NCBI GenBank assembly: GCA_022478985.1
Contig: JAKSZP010000170.1
Span: forward strand, 1 to 64,000
DNA: 64,000 bases
Reading direction: 5' to 3'
Source: Massospora cicadina
Lineage: Eukaryota > Entomophthoromycota > Entomophthoromycetes > Entomophthorales > Entomophthoraceae
The number at the start of each line of letters is the position of its first letter. The stretch's first letter is position 1. Below the pieces are notes generated by a model. The model was not told the origin of the DNA. It saw nothing but the letters and a program-made list of their open reading frames with translations, and ran no database searches. The position numbers and the translations under genes are program-made. Shown one piece after another: positions 45,090 through 55,479 of the stretch.

Positions 45090-48000
45090 CATATCACCTC
45101 AATAAAATCCAGGAACTTAATGATTGGGAGCAATTGGGGAGTGAGAAGTTGAACATGAAGTACTGGATAGTGTTCCCTACCAGAGTTCTTCTCGCAGGAG
45201 TTTGTGGACCTTGTTCTATAAAGGGGCTACAATGGGGCAAGTAAAGAAGTGGTGAAGGTGGATGTCTGTCCTCTCTATGCATCGTGGGCAGCTCTTGTGC
45301 TGAAAGGTAGGACCAATTTGATCCCGCTGTCCTATATGAGCAGAGTAGAACTTGCCACAGTGTATTTGACAATTTTGCTGAAAGAATAGGGTGGGTAAAG
45401 TCCTTATAAAGCGCCTTGAGATCACATTCCACAGCGAAGGGTAGGAGCTCAAGGAGACGAGGCCACATTGGGGGTCTGTTCAAAGGGTGGAGGCGCAAGA
45501 TAACAATCTTTCCATTGTGGACCAGGGTGTGATGCCAAGGGCTGATCCCAGAGCCACTCCTGTTATAATGGAAGGCGTGATACACCCATACCCCTATTCT
45601 CTTAAGCGCAAGGAGAGCCTTGTTTCAGTAAAAACTTGGTGAGGGTTTGAGGCGGTGTCCTGGATGTGTTGGTAGCCATTCCCCTACAGCTGTTGACAAG
45701 GTCTTTGGGAGCCCTAGAGAGACCGTTAAATCCTGGCATAAGGCTGGACCCCACTGTGGCATTGGAGCCATATCCCAACAAATAATGGGCTTAAGGACCC
45801 CATCAGTATTGAAGTGGCATGGGACCTAGCAACCAAAAGACCTAGGTCCCCTTCACTGCGGGGTGAAAAATATTGTGGTCAGAGCTGTGGGTGGGTGGTT
45901 GGATCCCCATATCCAGCAGCAGAGTATCACATACAACCTCTAGTAGAAAATGTCTGTAAAGGGGCGGACATGAGTGAGGAACCATACTTTTGATAGCAGA
46001 AAAAAGTTCGCCATCAGGGCGCATCCCTGGGGGTGATACGCCAGCGGTTCCAGCAGGCTACACTCGAGTCTACTGCTTCAAGCAAGTGGTCCTCATTATC
46101 CTTGATTGCAACACCTTGTGGTGTGGTGAGGACACCTAAGTGCCTAAAGGTGCCCCAGATAGGTTCCAGACCAAAAGGAGAAGGAAACGATGGGGTACCA
46201 GCTTGCACTATAATGGTTTTAGAAGTGCTAACTTTTGCATTAGACGCTTTGGAGTAGCAATCCTGGGCCTCCATGGCCAGGTCTAGATCCTTTTTACATC
46301 CAACTGCCACTGATGTGTCATCAGCAAAGGCTTTGGTGCGGATGGGGGTTTCTCAGGAACCTGAATACCCACCAGTCGTTCCTGGAGTAAGGCCAGAAGA
46401 GGATCCAAAGCTATGTTGAACAAGATTGGGCCTAGTGGATTCCCTTGATGGAGACCCTGTTCAGCCATCACCGCTGCTGTAAAGCCCTTTGAGGACAGAA
46501 CTTTAGTATGAAGATTGACGTAGAGCGCTAATATATATGCCCTAGCTTGTGGTGGAATGTGGAGATGGGTTAGGGAGGCGTCAAGATACTTCCAATTTAC
46601 CCGATCATATGCTTTTCCATATCAAGAAGCGCCACAAAACCATGCGTTTAAGACAAGGCAGTTGACAGTATAACCAGAAGCTCTTTTTTGTTCCAAAGCG
46701 ATAACCCTGGGATAAATCCATGATGAGCTGGGTTGAGGCGTGGTGCTGCACACTTAGTCATGAAATTTGCTAGAATTTTAGTAAATACTTATGGTCTGTG
46801 TTCAATAGTGATATTGGTCGCCGGTTTTAAGATTATCACGGCTTTCTTTCTTATGGATAAGGGTCATGTTTAATTCTCTTGAGTCAGGAAGTACTCCTTC
46901 TGCCAAGAGGGCTGAGAAGAGGGGCTAGAGTCTTTGTAACTGTAACGAGATCCACTAGATACACTTCAAATGGGATACCATCTGGGCCTGGGGCCTTCAG
47001 GTGCGGGCTGTGGAGTAGAAAGTTCATTACTTCTTGCTGCATGATTGGTGCAATAAGTTCAGCATCTTCTGAGAAACTAACCAATGGTTCTGGAGCCCCT
47101 TCAATGAATTCCTGAACTTCCGCTGGGTTTACCCAGGAAGCCTTGAAGAGGGCTGAATAGTAACAATGGATCTCGCTGGCGATTTCCTCCTTATTTGTGG
47201 TGATGTTGGTCCCCACACTAAGGGTTTCCATCTCCTGATCCTTCGAGCGGGATTTTTGTTTCTGGTGGAAGAAAAGGGTGGTGCGTTCCCACTGGGTGTA
47301 GTAACGTGATGATGTGAAGTTTACTTCCCGTTAATCTTATTCAGTAAGTTTCCGCTGATACATATTTTTGGGCCACTTTCCACACTCCTAACCATTAAAG
47401 AGGAAGGCGCTGGTTGGCAATTCTTTTCAAAATGACGTATTATAGCTTCAGCACATCTGGTTTTAGACTGGGCTGCCATTATTTAAGACTTATCACAGTT
47501 GTAGATTACCTTAAGATACTTGCTTTTTTATCTGCCCATTTTTCTTGCAAAGTTCACAAATGAATTGAGCTCAGGTTCTGCCTCACCAATGGCCGCATTT
47601 ATCTTCTCCTTTTCAAACTGGTTGTTCATGAGCCCTGGAAAAATCCCTTGGAAAAAATCTCCTTGATGGTCTGAGGAAGTTGTGAGGATCACTGTGAGGG
47701 ATCTGTGGTCACTTATATTGTTATCTCGGGTTTTGGGAGATGAAACTTGACCAACCAGCAAGGGGCCAACTAGGGCCATATCAAACCTTGAAGCAGATAT
47801 GAATTACCAAATTACACATTGGATCTGAGACATACAGCCAAGGCCAGATGCTGATGGGGGAAGGGCATCTGTGAATCTACTTGACCTGAGGAAATTCTGA
47901 AGCCAGCAGTACCTTGTCTTTCTTGTATTGCAGGAGGAAATGTGTCCTGCATACAATTTAATATTGTATTAAAAATACCCATCAGCATTGTATTGTGTGG

Positions 48001-48200
48001 AAGTTGTAGTAAAGCAAGTTCTTCCAAAAGCCGGTCCTGCTCCAGGCCTGCATTTGGAAGGTATATGCTTGCAACAAAGAAGGAAAATTCAGGGGTAGAT
48101 AATTTAGCCAAGACAAAGAGATATTCAATATATAAAAATAATTTGGTTGGTTTTCATCTGGGGTTGAGTATAATAAGGCCTACATAGTTTGTCCAACAAG
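45090..48200 (-). pseudogene. LINE H ORF2 (APE endonuclease, reverse transcriptase, zinc finger)
   Basis: Endonuclease: FVASIYLPNAGLEQDRLLEE and MLMGIFNTI (GDFN changed to GIFN) in 48111-47812, and NNISDHRSLTVIL in 47779-47528. RT: HLKAPGPDGIPFEVY near 46990, GLHQGNPLGPILFNIALDP near 46440, an intact AFADDTSVAVG near 46330-46298, then IWGTFRHLGVLTTPQG near 46140. The C-terminal finger CPRCIERTDIHLHHFFTCP lies near 45290-45240. Many frameshifts and stops. It differs from LINE1 and LINE2 in the RT (FNIALDPLLA against YNFSFDPLL), so it is a separate family. Confidence 0.82.
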
Positions 48201-48699
48201 AGATAACTCCAAATTAGTCATTCCATGCTTCTATATCAGAGAGGGGGCATGAGGCTCCTGGATAGCTGCAATATCCATGCTAGTCAAACTGAAGTTGTGG
48301 AGAAAGCGGGCTCTCCGCTTTTAATCCCGCAGCCCATTAGAGTTAATGGACTGTAAAGTCAGAGTACCACTTTGGGGCCTCATAGCTGTCCCCCTCCGTA
48401 TCCCAGGGGGTTACCAGAGCTTAAACCTGCATCTGTAAGGCTGCTCATTTTAAGCCCTTGAGCCTGACTTTTAGCGGCAATCTGAGCAGATTGACATGGA
48501 GGAGGGGGTTATTATGAGTTGAGAGTCTGAGGAGCCTTTAATCCAGCCCAGAATACTACTCTACTGCTCTGCATGGGAGTATCCTGAGGGCGCTTCCTGA
48601 ACTTCTCCATTTGGGCATCCTCTGAAGTATCAGAGTTCATGTTACCTTCTTTAATACAGAAAATAAAGTCTGAGCTGCAATCCCCTTAGACGGTGGGGG

Positions 48700-49635
48700 T
48701 TGATGACTAGAAAATCCACCTCTACTTGGGTTACTCCATACCTGCCTCTCTCGTTGAGTATCTTGTGGTACCAAATTAGTTTTGGATGCCGCCCCTTGAC
48801 TAGCTTCCTCTTGGTTAGCTTAATTGGAATCAGATTTGCGCTATTTTAAGCTGGTAAAGGGTCTTTAAACTTAAAGGGATGCCAACTGGCAGGGGTTTGC
48901 AGAACTAAGGGAATAAAGCTGTGCTACTGACTGGCCTGCTCAACTGCCACAAAAGGGCACCAGGGGTTAGATCCTGTACTGGTACCCAGTGGATAAGTTG
49001 CTGGATAGCCGCTGCTGCTGTATGGGAGCGTTTTTTACCTGTCACAGGGACTTGGCTACTGGATGAGAGAGCTTTCTTACAAGCAGTGCAGCTATTATAT
49101 AGATGGCCCAAATCCTTACAGCTTGAGCAGTGTGGTTGCGCTTGGTCAGGATCAACAAAGAAAATTTCTGAACATGATCCAATGACTGGCACACGTGGAA
49201 TAACCTCCATGCTACAGGCCACCATAGGTTTAGGGATAAATGATGCTCTAGCAATATAAGCCCATTGGGCTGGGGCATAATAGGCTTTTGCACAAGTTTC
49301 TACTGTTAAAACTGACAAAAATTCCATCAAAACATGATGCAGGGCAAGCCTTTGGGAGTCTGGGTCCACTGTAGTTTGGAGATTAGAGAATGTTACCCAA
49401 GAAATTTTCTCTTTGATTAAATCTCATTATAGATATATGAAAAGATCCATGTGAAATCTCTATTTTTAGTAGAAGCTGCCCAGTATGCATCCGCTGCAGT
49501 TGTAAGCCCTACATCATATAGTGGCATTACATACTTCATGAATTGTGGTATCAACTGGAAAGGCTCAAGCTATTGCTTCAAAATAGGTAAAATAATCTCT
49601 TGTATAAAACTTGACTAAGTTATGTACATAGTAGA
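48700..49635 (-). pseudogene. LINE H ORF1, C-terminal part with CCHC knuckle
   Basis: Minus frame 49369-48905 contains AKAYYAPAQWAYIARASFIP, a strand-rich stretch, and CSSCKDLGHLYNSCTACKK, a good CX2CX4HX4C knuckle near 49120. A serine/alanine-rich tail follows. Upstream of 49369 weaker frames continue to the E insertion at 49635. From 48905 to about 48200 the ORF1-ORF2 junction is unreadable. Confidence 0.72.
49631..49635. other. Target-site duplication GTAGA flanking E
   Basis: GTAGA occurs at 49631-49635 and 62160-62164, immediately outside the TG and CA termini of E. Confidence 0.9.
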
Positions 49636-49646
49636 TGTCAGACAAT

Positions 49647-49663
49647 TACAAGTCCAATATTGT
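49647..49663. other. 17-bp target-site duplication flanking X2
   Basis: TACAAGTCCAATATTGT occurs at 49647-49663 and 52743-52759. It is E LTR sequence, so X2 inserted 11 bp inside E's 5' LTR. Confidence 0.92.
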
Positions 49664-49859
49664 TTATTTAACTGAGATAAACCAACCAGGGGATGGACAT
49701 TACTTAACTAAAAACTAAACCTAAAACTAACGTAACTAATTGATTCAAACAAAACGCCCAAATGAGCAGATTGAATGAAGTACATCTAACAAAACAACCA
49801 ACCAGGTGGGCAGCGGAGACCGCTTATCCCTCCATAGTGGAAGGTGAGGGGTTTAAGGG

Positions 49860-52660
49860 GCTCATCTTAAGCAAAAACTACCTCATCCCAGAGTAGGGTA
49901 CATGTTAAGGCAGAAGCAAGGGCGATGGGGCATCGGCGGCATGTGGTTCAATGTCATTAATAATTGGTATTTCATGGAAATTGCCAGCTATGAAAATGGC
50001 AGTGATGTACAGCTAAAGCTTATCAGCTCTAATGTGGGCGTCTGTTAGTTTAACAAATGAGGCAATATTGGTTCAGGTATCTTAGCTTTAGGATTCCGTG
50101 CTACAATCACCACATTCTGTAAAGCGTCATTGACATTTTTATGCATTTGATTCAATTGTAATTTTACTTTTTGGGGTGAGATTTACGGGGATAAAAGGAG
50201 GTGGAATACCTCCTGTGAGCATCGCCACTGAATTGGTAACAGCTTTACAGATGGGACAACAATCTGGTGTGGCAGCTGCTTCTACTGCAAGCTGGTGGTC
50301 ACTGTATAATAATTTGGCATTTAGCTGTGGGGCATATAAATAAGGGGGTATTTGGCGTCCCATTCTGAATTACAGAACTGCTCAATTTGCAAAGATTTTT
50401 GTAAAAATTTTACTCTTAGGAGTTGATTATCAGAGGTCAACCCTAGTAATCTTTCTACTGCACAGGTTTGGTTTCCTCGTGCACCTCGCGTTGTAAGAAT
50501 ATATATAATCCAATAATAGTATGATGACTATTATCCGTAGTTGAGTTAGAATTATCTTCAGGCCCAACACTTCAGCTAGTATTTCCAATAATACTGAATA
50601 TCGCACTATTAGGGATTTTTTCCCTATAGTCTATCCACCTGATCTTCGTTAAGATCCTCTGATGACAGTCTCCTTTGGCCCAACACACAGTTGGCAGCAA
50701 TCCCTTAGCTGTGGTTCCCTTCGTCTCTAGATCCTCGCTCAGATCTCTACTCTTCTCTGAGAGTCTACCAATTATTGCCTTCTGCAATAATATCCTTGAG
50801 ATGGAATCTTCACACTAGATGCTAATAGTCTAACTATTACCAAATCTACATTCAAACTAATAATGTTCTTTATTAATTCTCATCCATCTGTAAATGTGTG
50901 TCAATGTGTGTTTTTTATTATAGTGAACTCTAGGGAATTTATAGGGGATCTGGCTGTCTAACCATCAGTTGACACCTCTTCGATGAAAAGGCAGCTGTTG
51001 CCATTGAATCACTCTTCCTCATCTTGGCAGCGATGGTCTTCCCAATCCTGACTAGGATTCTGATGTTAGACATCCTCAAGACCTCAAACGGAAAGAGTCA
51101 GAAATGTATCCTTAATTTAAACCTCTCAATCCAAGCAAATCATCCATAATTGGCTAGCGACCTGCTTAGATAATGGGACTTTTTACCCATTATGGCAGGT
51201 CACTTCACTAACCAATCAATTTTCTAGTTGCAGGCAACATCACTCACCTTGCAACTTGCTATTCATTTCCAATCAGTTGGTGATAAAACCTGACCAATCC
51301 CAAATTGGTACACCTGATAGTTAATTACTATCAGATGCCCTTATTTCGTTGGCCGCTCTGCCCGATGAGATATTAGGTATTCATCCAGATTGATCCCCGA
51401 TGGATATGACCAGACAAATATCCTAAAATCCCCCTAAAGTAGTTCCTCCAAAATTTGGGTCAACCGATTTCTAATTCAATTCGCCTTAGGGAACTTTTTC
51501 CCTAGCAATACCAGGTAATCTAGCAGGCTGGGAATATGGGCAAAAATCCCAACAATAGTACTTCAATGAAATTACCTGATTCATCAATTTCAGCCAATAA
51601 CTCCCATGGGTTCTGGTTGATTTGAACTAGGAAATTGGCGTATGGTTGAGATTTGGTTGATTTGTTGGAGGAAGTATGGGATCTAACTGGGGTCCAAGCC
51701 AGTGCTTGATTGTAGGGAGCATTTGTGGCACTGAGGCGAGGAGGAGGCTGATTGGTGGCTGCAGTTGCTGCAGAAGAATCAGGATTTGGGGGAGTGGGAG
51801 GTGGGATTGTACCCCATACTGAAGCTGGCACGGGGTGGGCAGCAGATTGGAAGCCAGCGGACAAAAATCAGTGCTGTCAGAAGCAGCTAGTGATGGGCAC
51901 TTGCATTTTGAGTGGTCCAACTCAAAACAGGATATATATATCGTCCTTCAACCCTCAACTTGGGACCAGAACAAATGGTCAGGGGCAGAGGGGATGAGAG
52001 CGTGAGAGGGAATTGTCAGGGAAATTTTATTTGATTCAAGGCTTATCATGACATATGCCTGAGGCCCAGCGTGGCATGTGGACCCATTTGGGTCCACAAA
52101 TTGCAAGATGGGGTTGGAGCCATAGGATGTCAAACCTTCCATCAGCTCCTGGTGAAGCATCTCAGGGGAAGATGGGTGGGCAAACTAGCGAACTGAACGA
52201 TCAAAGTGGTATCTGCTGGGAGCCAGGTCTAAATTGTAGGGAGAGGGGTACCCTGGAAAACCAGGGGCACAGTTGCCACAGTGGTGGCATCAGCTTCACA
52301 GGTGAAGCTGAGATCAAAATACCCCTTATAGGGGCGAAAGTCAATAAAAGTTGTGGTATTCATCACCGCCTGAGCCATTTTGATAATCGCTTAGTCATTG
52401 TAGGGGAAAAGTTTCCCATAGTCGACCCTAAGGCTGAAGTGCATGTTGCTCCAAGGGAGCAACAGGGGGCAGTGGGGCACCACTCGGGTTTGAGCAAGGT
52501 GGGCGTCGAGATCCTTGGGAGGAACGAATCATCCAAGGGAGTTGGTATGACTAGGAAAGCCAGTCCGAGCATGTTTTCCTGTCAGATGGAAAATGGCGGG
52601 GGGAGTTTTGCCACTGCCCCACGCTGGGGCAGCCAGAGGGGAATCCAAGGACATCAGAGC
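49860..52660 (-). pseudogene. X2 ORF1-like protein (interrupted by solo LTR)
   Basis: Minus-strand blocks match X1: RFVPPKDLDAHLAQTRVVPH, LPWSNMHFSLRVDYGKLFPY and FIDFRPYKGYFDLSFTCEAD at 52540-52320, then a degraded knuckle SCFELDHSKCKCP near 51905. A proline/serine-rich segment follows, then, beyond the LTR, a C-terminal segment with GIPPPFIPVNLTPKSK at about 50220-50150. Stops and frameshifts are numerous. An RNA-binding role is inferred from the knuckle. Confidence 0.65.
50400..51554 (-). repeat. Solo A-type LTR in X2
   Basis: 1155 bp, TGTTGGGATTTTTGCCC...AATTTTACA in its own orientation, flanked by ATTTT and ATAGT, a decayed TSD. X1 at 28765-28790 is an empty-site match: its sequence reads straight through the junction (CTCAATTTTCAGAGATGG, then TTCTTCAATG). 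Confidence 0.85.
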
Positions 52661-52742
52661 AAAACTATGGTGGAAGATTGAGTTTTACTTTTTTATCTGT
52701 ATAATTTTGCTCAGAAAGTTACGCCAAGTGAAAAGAAAGTTA

Positions 52743-53378
52743 TACAAGTCCAATATTGTAATAAGAGTGTTTCAGTTTATAATAATTTTGAAATCAGATA
52801 AATGACCCTGGCTGATTCTCAGTGGAACCCTTCGAATTGAGGAAATTCTATTCCATCAAATTCTCATCTAACCGTCTAGCTCTTATAAATTGGGGTGTGC
52901 CAAAACCATGGCTGAATACAGAGAGTTATGTTGAGGCTCCTCCCTGGCCCCTCTCAATCCAGTTTAAACACTTAGGCGGAGTCATTCCCTTTTATATGGG
53001 TTGAGGGGGTCCTGTAAGGTGAAGATATTTTCTTGCCCATTAACTGGGTTAAATATTAAATCTTTATTGAAAAAACTAGTCCTATCCAGTATCAACCCTC
53101 CATAGGTCATTCCATTGAAGCAAAGCAAGACTCAAGAGCTCTAATAGGATAAATACTCATATTTCCTAATTCAGAAATTCCTTGCCAATCTAAACTTTTA
53201 GCCTTAACACAATTAAATACTAAGAAGTGTGATCATAATGGGTTCACTTTTTACCCCCTCACTGCAACTAATAAAAGACATAAAAAACCAGCTTTTTAGT
53301 ATTATCAGTGTTTTATTATTTTTAATATAAGTTATGAAAATATCTCTGAATCAGGTATCTGTCAGTAAAAACTTTTCT
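52743..53378 (+). repeat. E 5' LTR, main segment
   Basis: This aligns with 61466-62095 of the 3' LTR. It carries the highly conserved block 52933-52996. The small leading segment is 49636-49663 and the last segment is about 55290-55388. Confidence 0.82.
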
Positions 53379-53467
53379 TTCCGCTTGATCTCACTTTCAA
53401 TAGAATCCTAATAAAAGTAAAAAACGTTTATTTTATCCACCACTGTCTGGCCACGTCCACATCCTGC

Positions 53468-55137
53468 TTGATGTCAACAGATCCGCCTCCTGCCGTCACA
53501 GTGTGGGGCAGGGGTGTTCCACCCCTTAGAATTTTCCGCCCTGTGGGGAAACGCATGCAAATGGGCTCAAATAGCCCACCAAACTCCTTTAGAAGATTTG
53601 TCCCCACACAGGACTTAGCGCCGCACCTAGCGCACATCCACCATCTTGCCCCACCCTCTTGACCTTCCTCAGTCCAACATTAACTTTTGCTTCCATGTCA
53701 ACTATGGGTGGTTATTCCTGTTTGCTGACAAAAAAATCGTCAAACTTGCCACTGCTGCCTTTACGCCAGCTGCTTTTATAGATTTCCACCCTTTTAAAGG
53801 CTATTTTGACATAGGCTTTCAGATGGAGGAGGACACTTAAGCAGCAGCTTTGACTCCCTTTATTTAAAAAAGACTCCTATCCCTATCACCCATACTCGCC
53901 TCCCTTCCAACACCACACTGGTAATGTCATTTGCATCCCTCTCTTCCCATATTCCACCCCAAATTTTTGTATGATCAGCTGATGGCAGGGATTATGGAAC
54001 TCAGCCCAACCTCAACTTCGTTGTTCCCTCTGTAAAGGAGCTCCTTGCCGCACCTCACACAACTGCCACCATAATCCCACACCACCCTGCCATAGCCCAC
54101 CAGATCCCCCCATGCTCATATCGCAACAGCGCCTGAGAATTTTTTAGCTCATTTTGATAATAGTTGCCAAATTTGTCTCATCTGCTTTGGTCTTGACCAT
54201 ACAAAAATATTTTGCCCCTGAGCCACTTCTGCTGATGCAGCTTTGAATCCCTATTCAGCAGGTTCCAAATGGGGCAGTTTTCTTCCCCTCCCACTCAACA
54301 ATCCCATTTGATGGGCCAGAGTGGGAAATCAGCCCCCACCAAATCAACTACCCACAAAAGCCCACTCAATTCTACCTCTGCCAATCAGAGTCAGGATTGG
54401 ACCACCCTTCATACCCAAGCAGCCCATTTGAATCCTACCCACCTAATTCATCCAATATTCTTGTAAACCAAAATCCATTGGACCTATTGGCTGAGATTGA
54501 TGAATCAGGTAACATTATTATGAGTGTGAAATCCGGTTAACTTCTTGGCCAATTTGATTATGGTCAGGCTGAATTTTTAACTCAGATTTTGATAATACCT
54601 CATCCCCCAAACATTTCACTCCTAAACCCAATGCCACCCCCCACCAAAGTGACCACCAGATCGCCTTTGTAGCGGTGGCCTCATCCCATTGCCCAAACTT
54701 GCACAAAGCCATAGCACAATCAGTGGCTTAATACTAACTTGAGCTTCCCACACTCTACTTTCCCCTGATTTCCCTTAATCATCCTGCAGCAATATCTCTA
54801 AATTGCTTGAAAATGCTGAAGCCGCCGTCATGCATGTCACTAAACTAGCAGAATTTCTTCCATCTGTTAAAATCACCCACCAAAGTATCTCTGATTTTGC
54901 CAGCTCCCTGATGTTTGCATTCAAGATAATCACTTAACAGAATTTGTGGAACCTATCTACTGCGTTGCTCTTGATGAAGAGAAGGAGAACTCATCATACA
55001 CCGCCATCCACCCACACTACGCTGATGCCCCAACGCCCTGGCTCTCCGCTTTAGTCCATTTCTTTAATCATAATGACATTGTCATAGCGGATATGTCAGC
55101 AGAAAACCCGCTCGACCCCCCTCACCTTCTGCCATAG
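53468..55137 (+). pseudogene. X3 ORF1-like protein with CCHC knuckle
   Basis: The frame starts at 53468 and passes through FRRFVPTQDLAPHLAHI. It shifts at about 53650 to INFCFHVNYGWLFLF and FIDFHPFKGYFDIGFQMEED. Later blocks are a clean knuckle CLICFGLDHTKIFC (CX2CX4HX4C, near 54180-54215), a serine/threonine/proline-rich middle, and a C-terminal segment over 54946-55137 ending at the TAG at 55138. If unbroken the protein would be about 550 residues. No RT or nuclease motif is present. Confidence 0.68.
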
Positions 55138-55233
55138 TAGATTAGCAGTTTCTGCACCCCACCTAGTTGAAAGTTATTGTTTTGTCTCCTCATTCATTCT
55201 GTCGATTGAGATTTTTTGTTTTGTTTTATATTT

Positions 55234-55275
55234 CAGAACTGTCCATCCCCTGGTCAGTGCACCTCAAATAAATTT
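55234..55275 (+). repeat. Shared LINE/SINE 3' tail, X3 copy
   Basis: AGAACTGTCCATCCCCTGG, then GTGCACCTCAAATAAATTTTAAA. Confidence 0.75.
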
Positions 55276-55388
55276 TAAATATAAAATCAAATTTCCGTCA
55301 GTTGAGAAATTTTTTCTCCTGTGGAAACATTGTTGGAATTTAGGTGCAAAACGCACCAGCAAGCATCTTAAAAGCCTAAAATACAAAA

Positions 55389-55410
55389 ATTGGTGATAAC
55401 TATAGGGATA
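55389..55410 (+). other. E primer-binding site (tRNA type)
   Basis: ATTGGTGATAACTATAGGGA follows the end of the 5' LTR, matching the A (14293-14313) and J (63538) sites in pattern. Confidence 0.6.
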
Positions 55411-55479
55411 GCCTGTACCCCACAAACTTTCTACTAAATAATAAAGGCTGTTGGGGGATTAACTCTTATATACTCTCTA

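Larger units (their letters stand above)
49664..52742 (-). mobile_element. ORF1-only retroposon X2, containing a solo A-type LTR
   Basis: The 17-bp perfect TSD and the A/T-rich 3' tail next to the left copy show target-primed insertion. Without the solo LTR (50400-51554) it is about 1.92 kb, the same as X1. The 5' region AACTTTCTGAGCAAAATTA and the 3' tail are both present, so the copy is full length. Confidence 0.85.
53379..55289 (+). mobile_element. ORF1-only retroposon X3
   Basis: About 1.9 kb, plus strand, inside E's 5' LTR. The left flank (TATCTGTCAGTAAAAACTTT) and right flank (TTTCCGTCAGTTGAGAAATT) are diverged copies of one LTR stretch (62065-62095 in the 3' LTR), as expected of an old TSD of about 20 bp. 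The 3' end carries the shared tail at 55234-55275 and an A-rich run. Confidence 0.8.
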
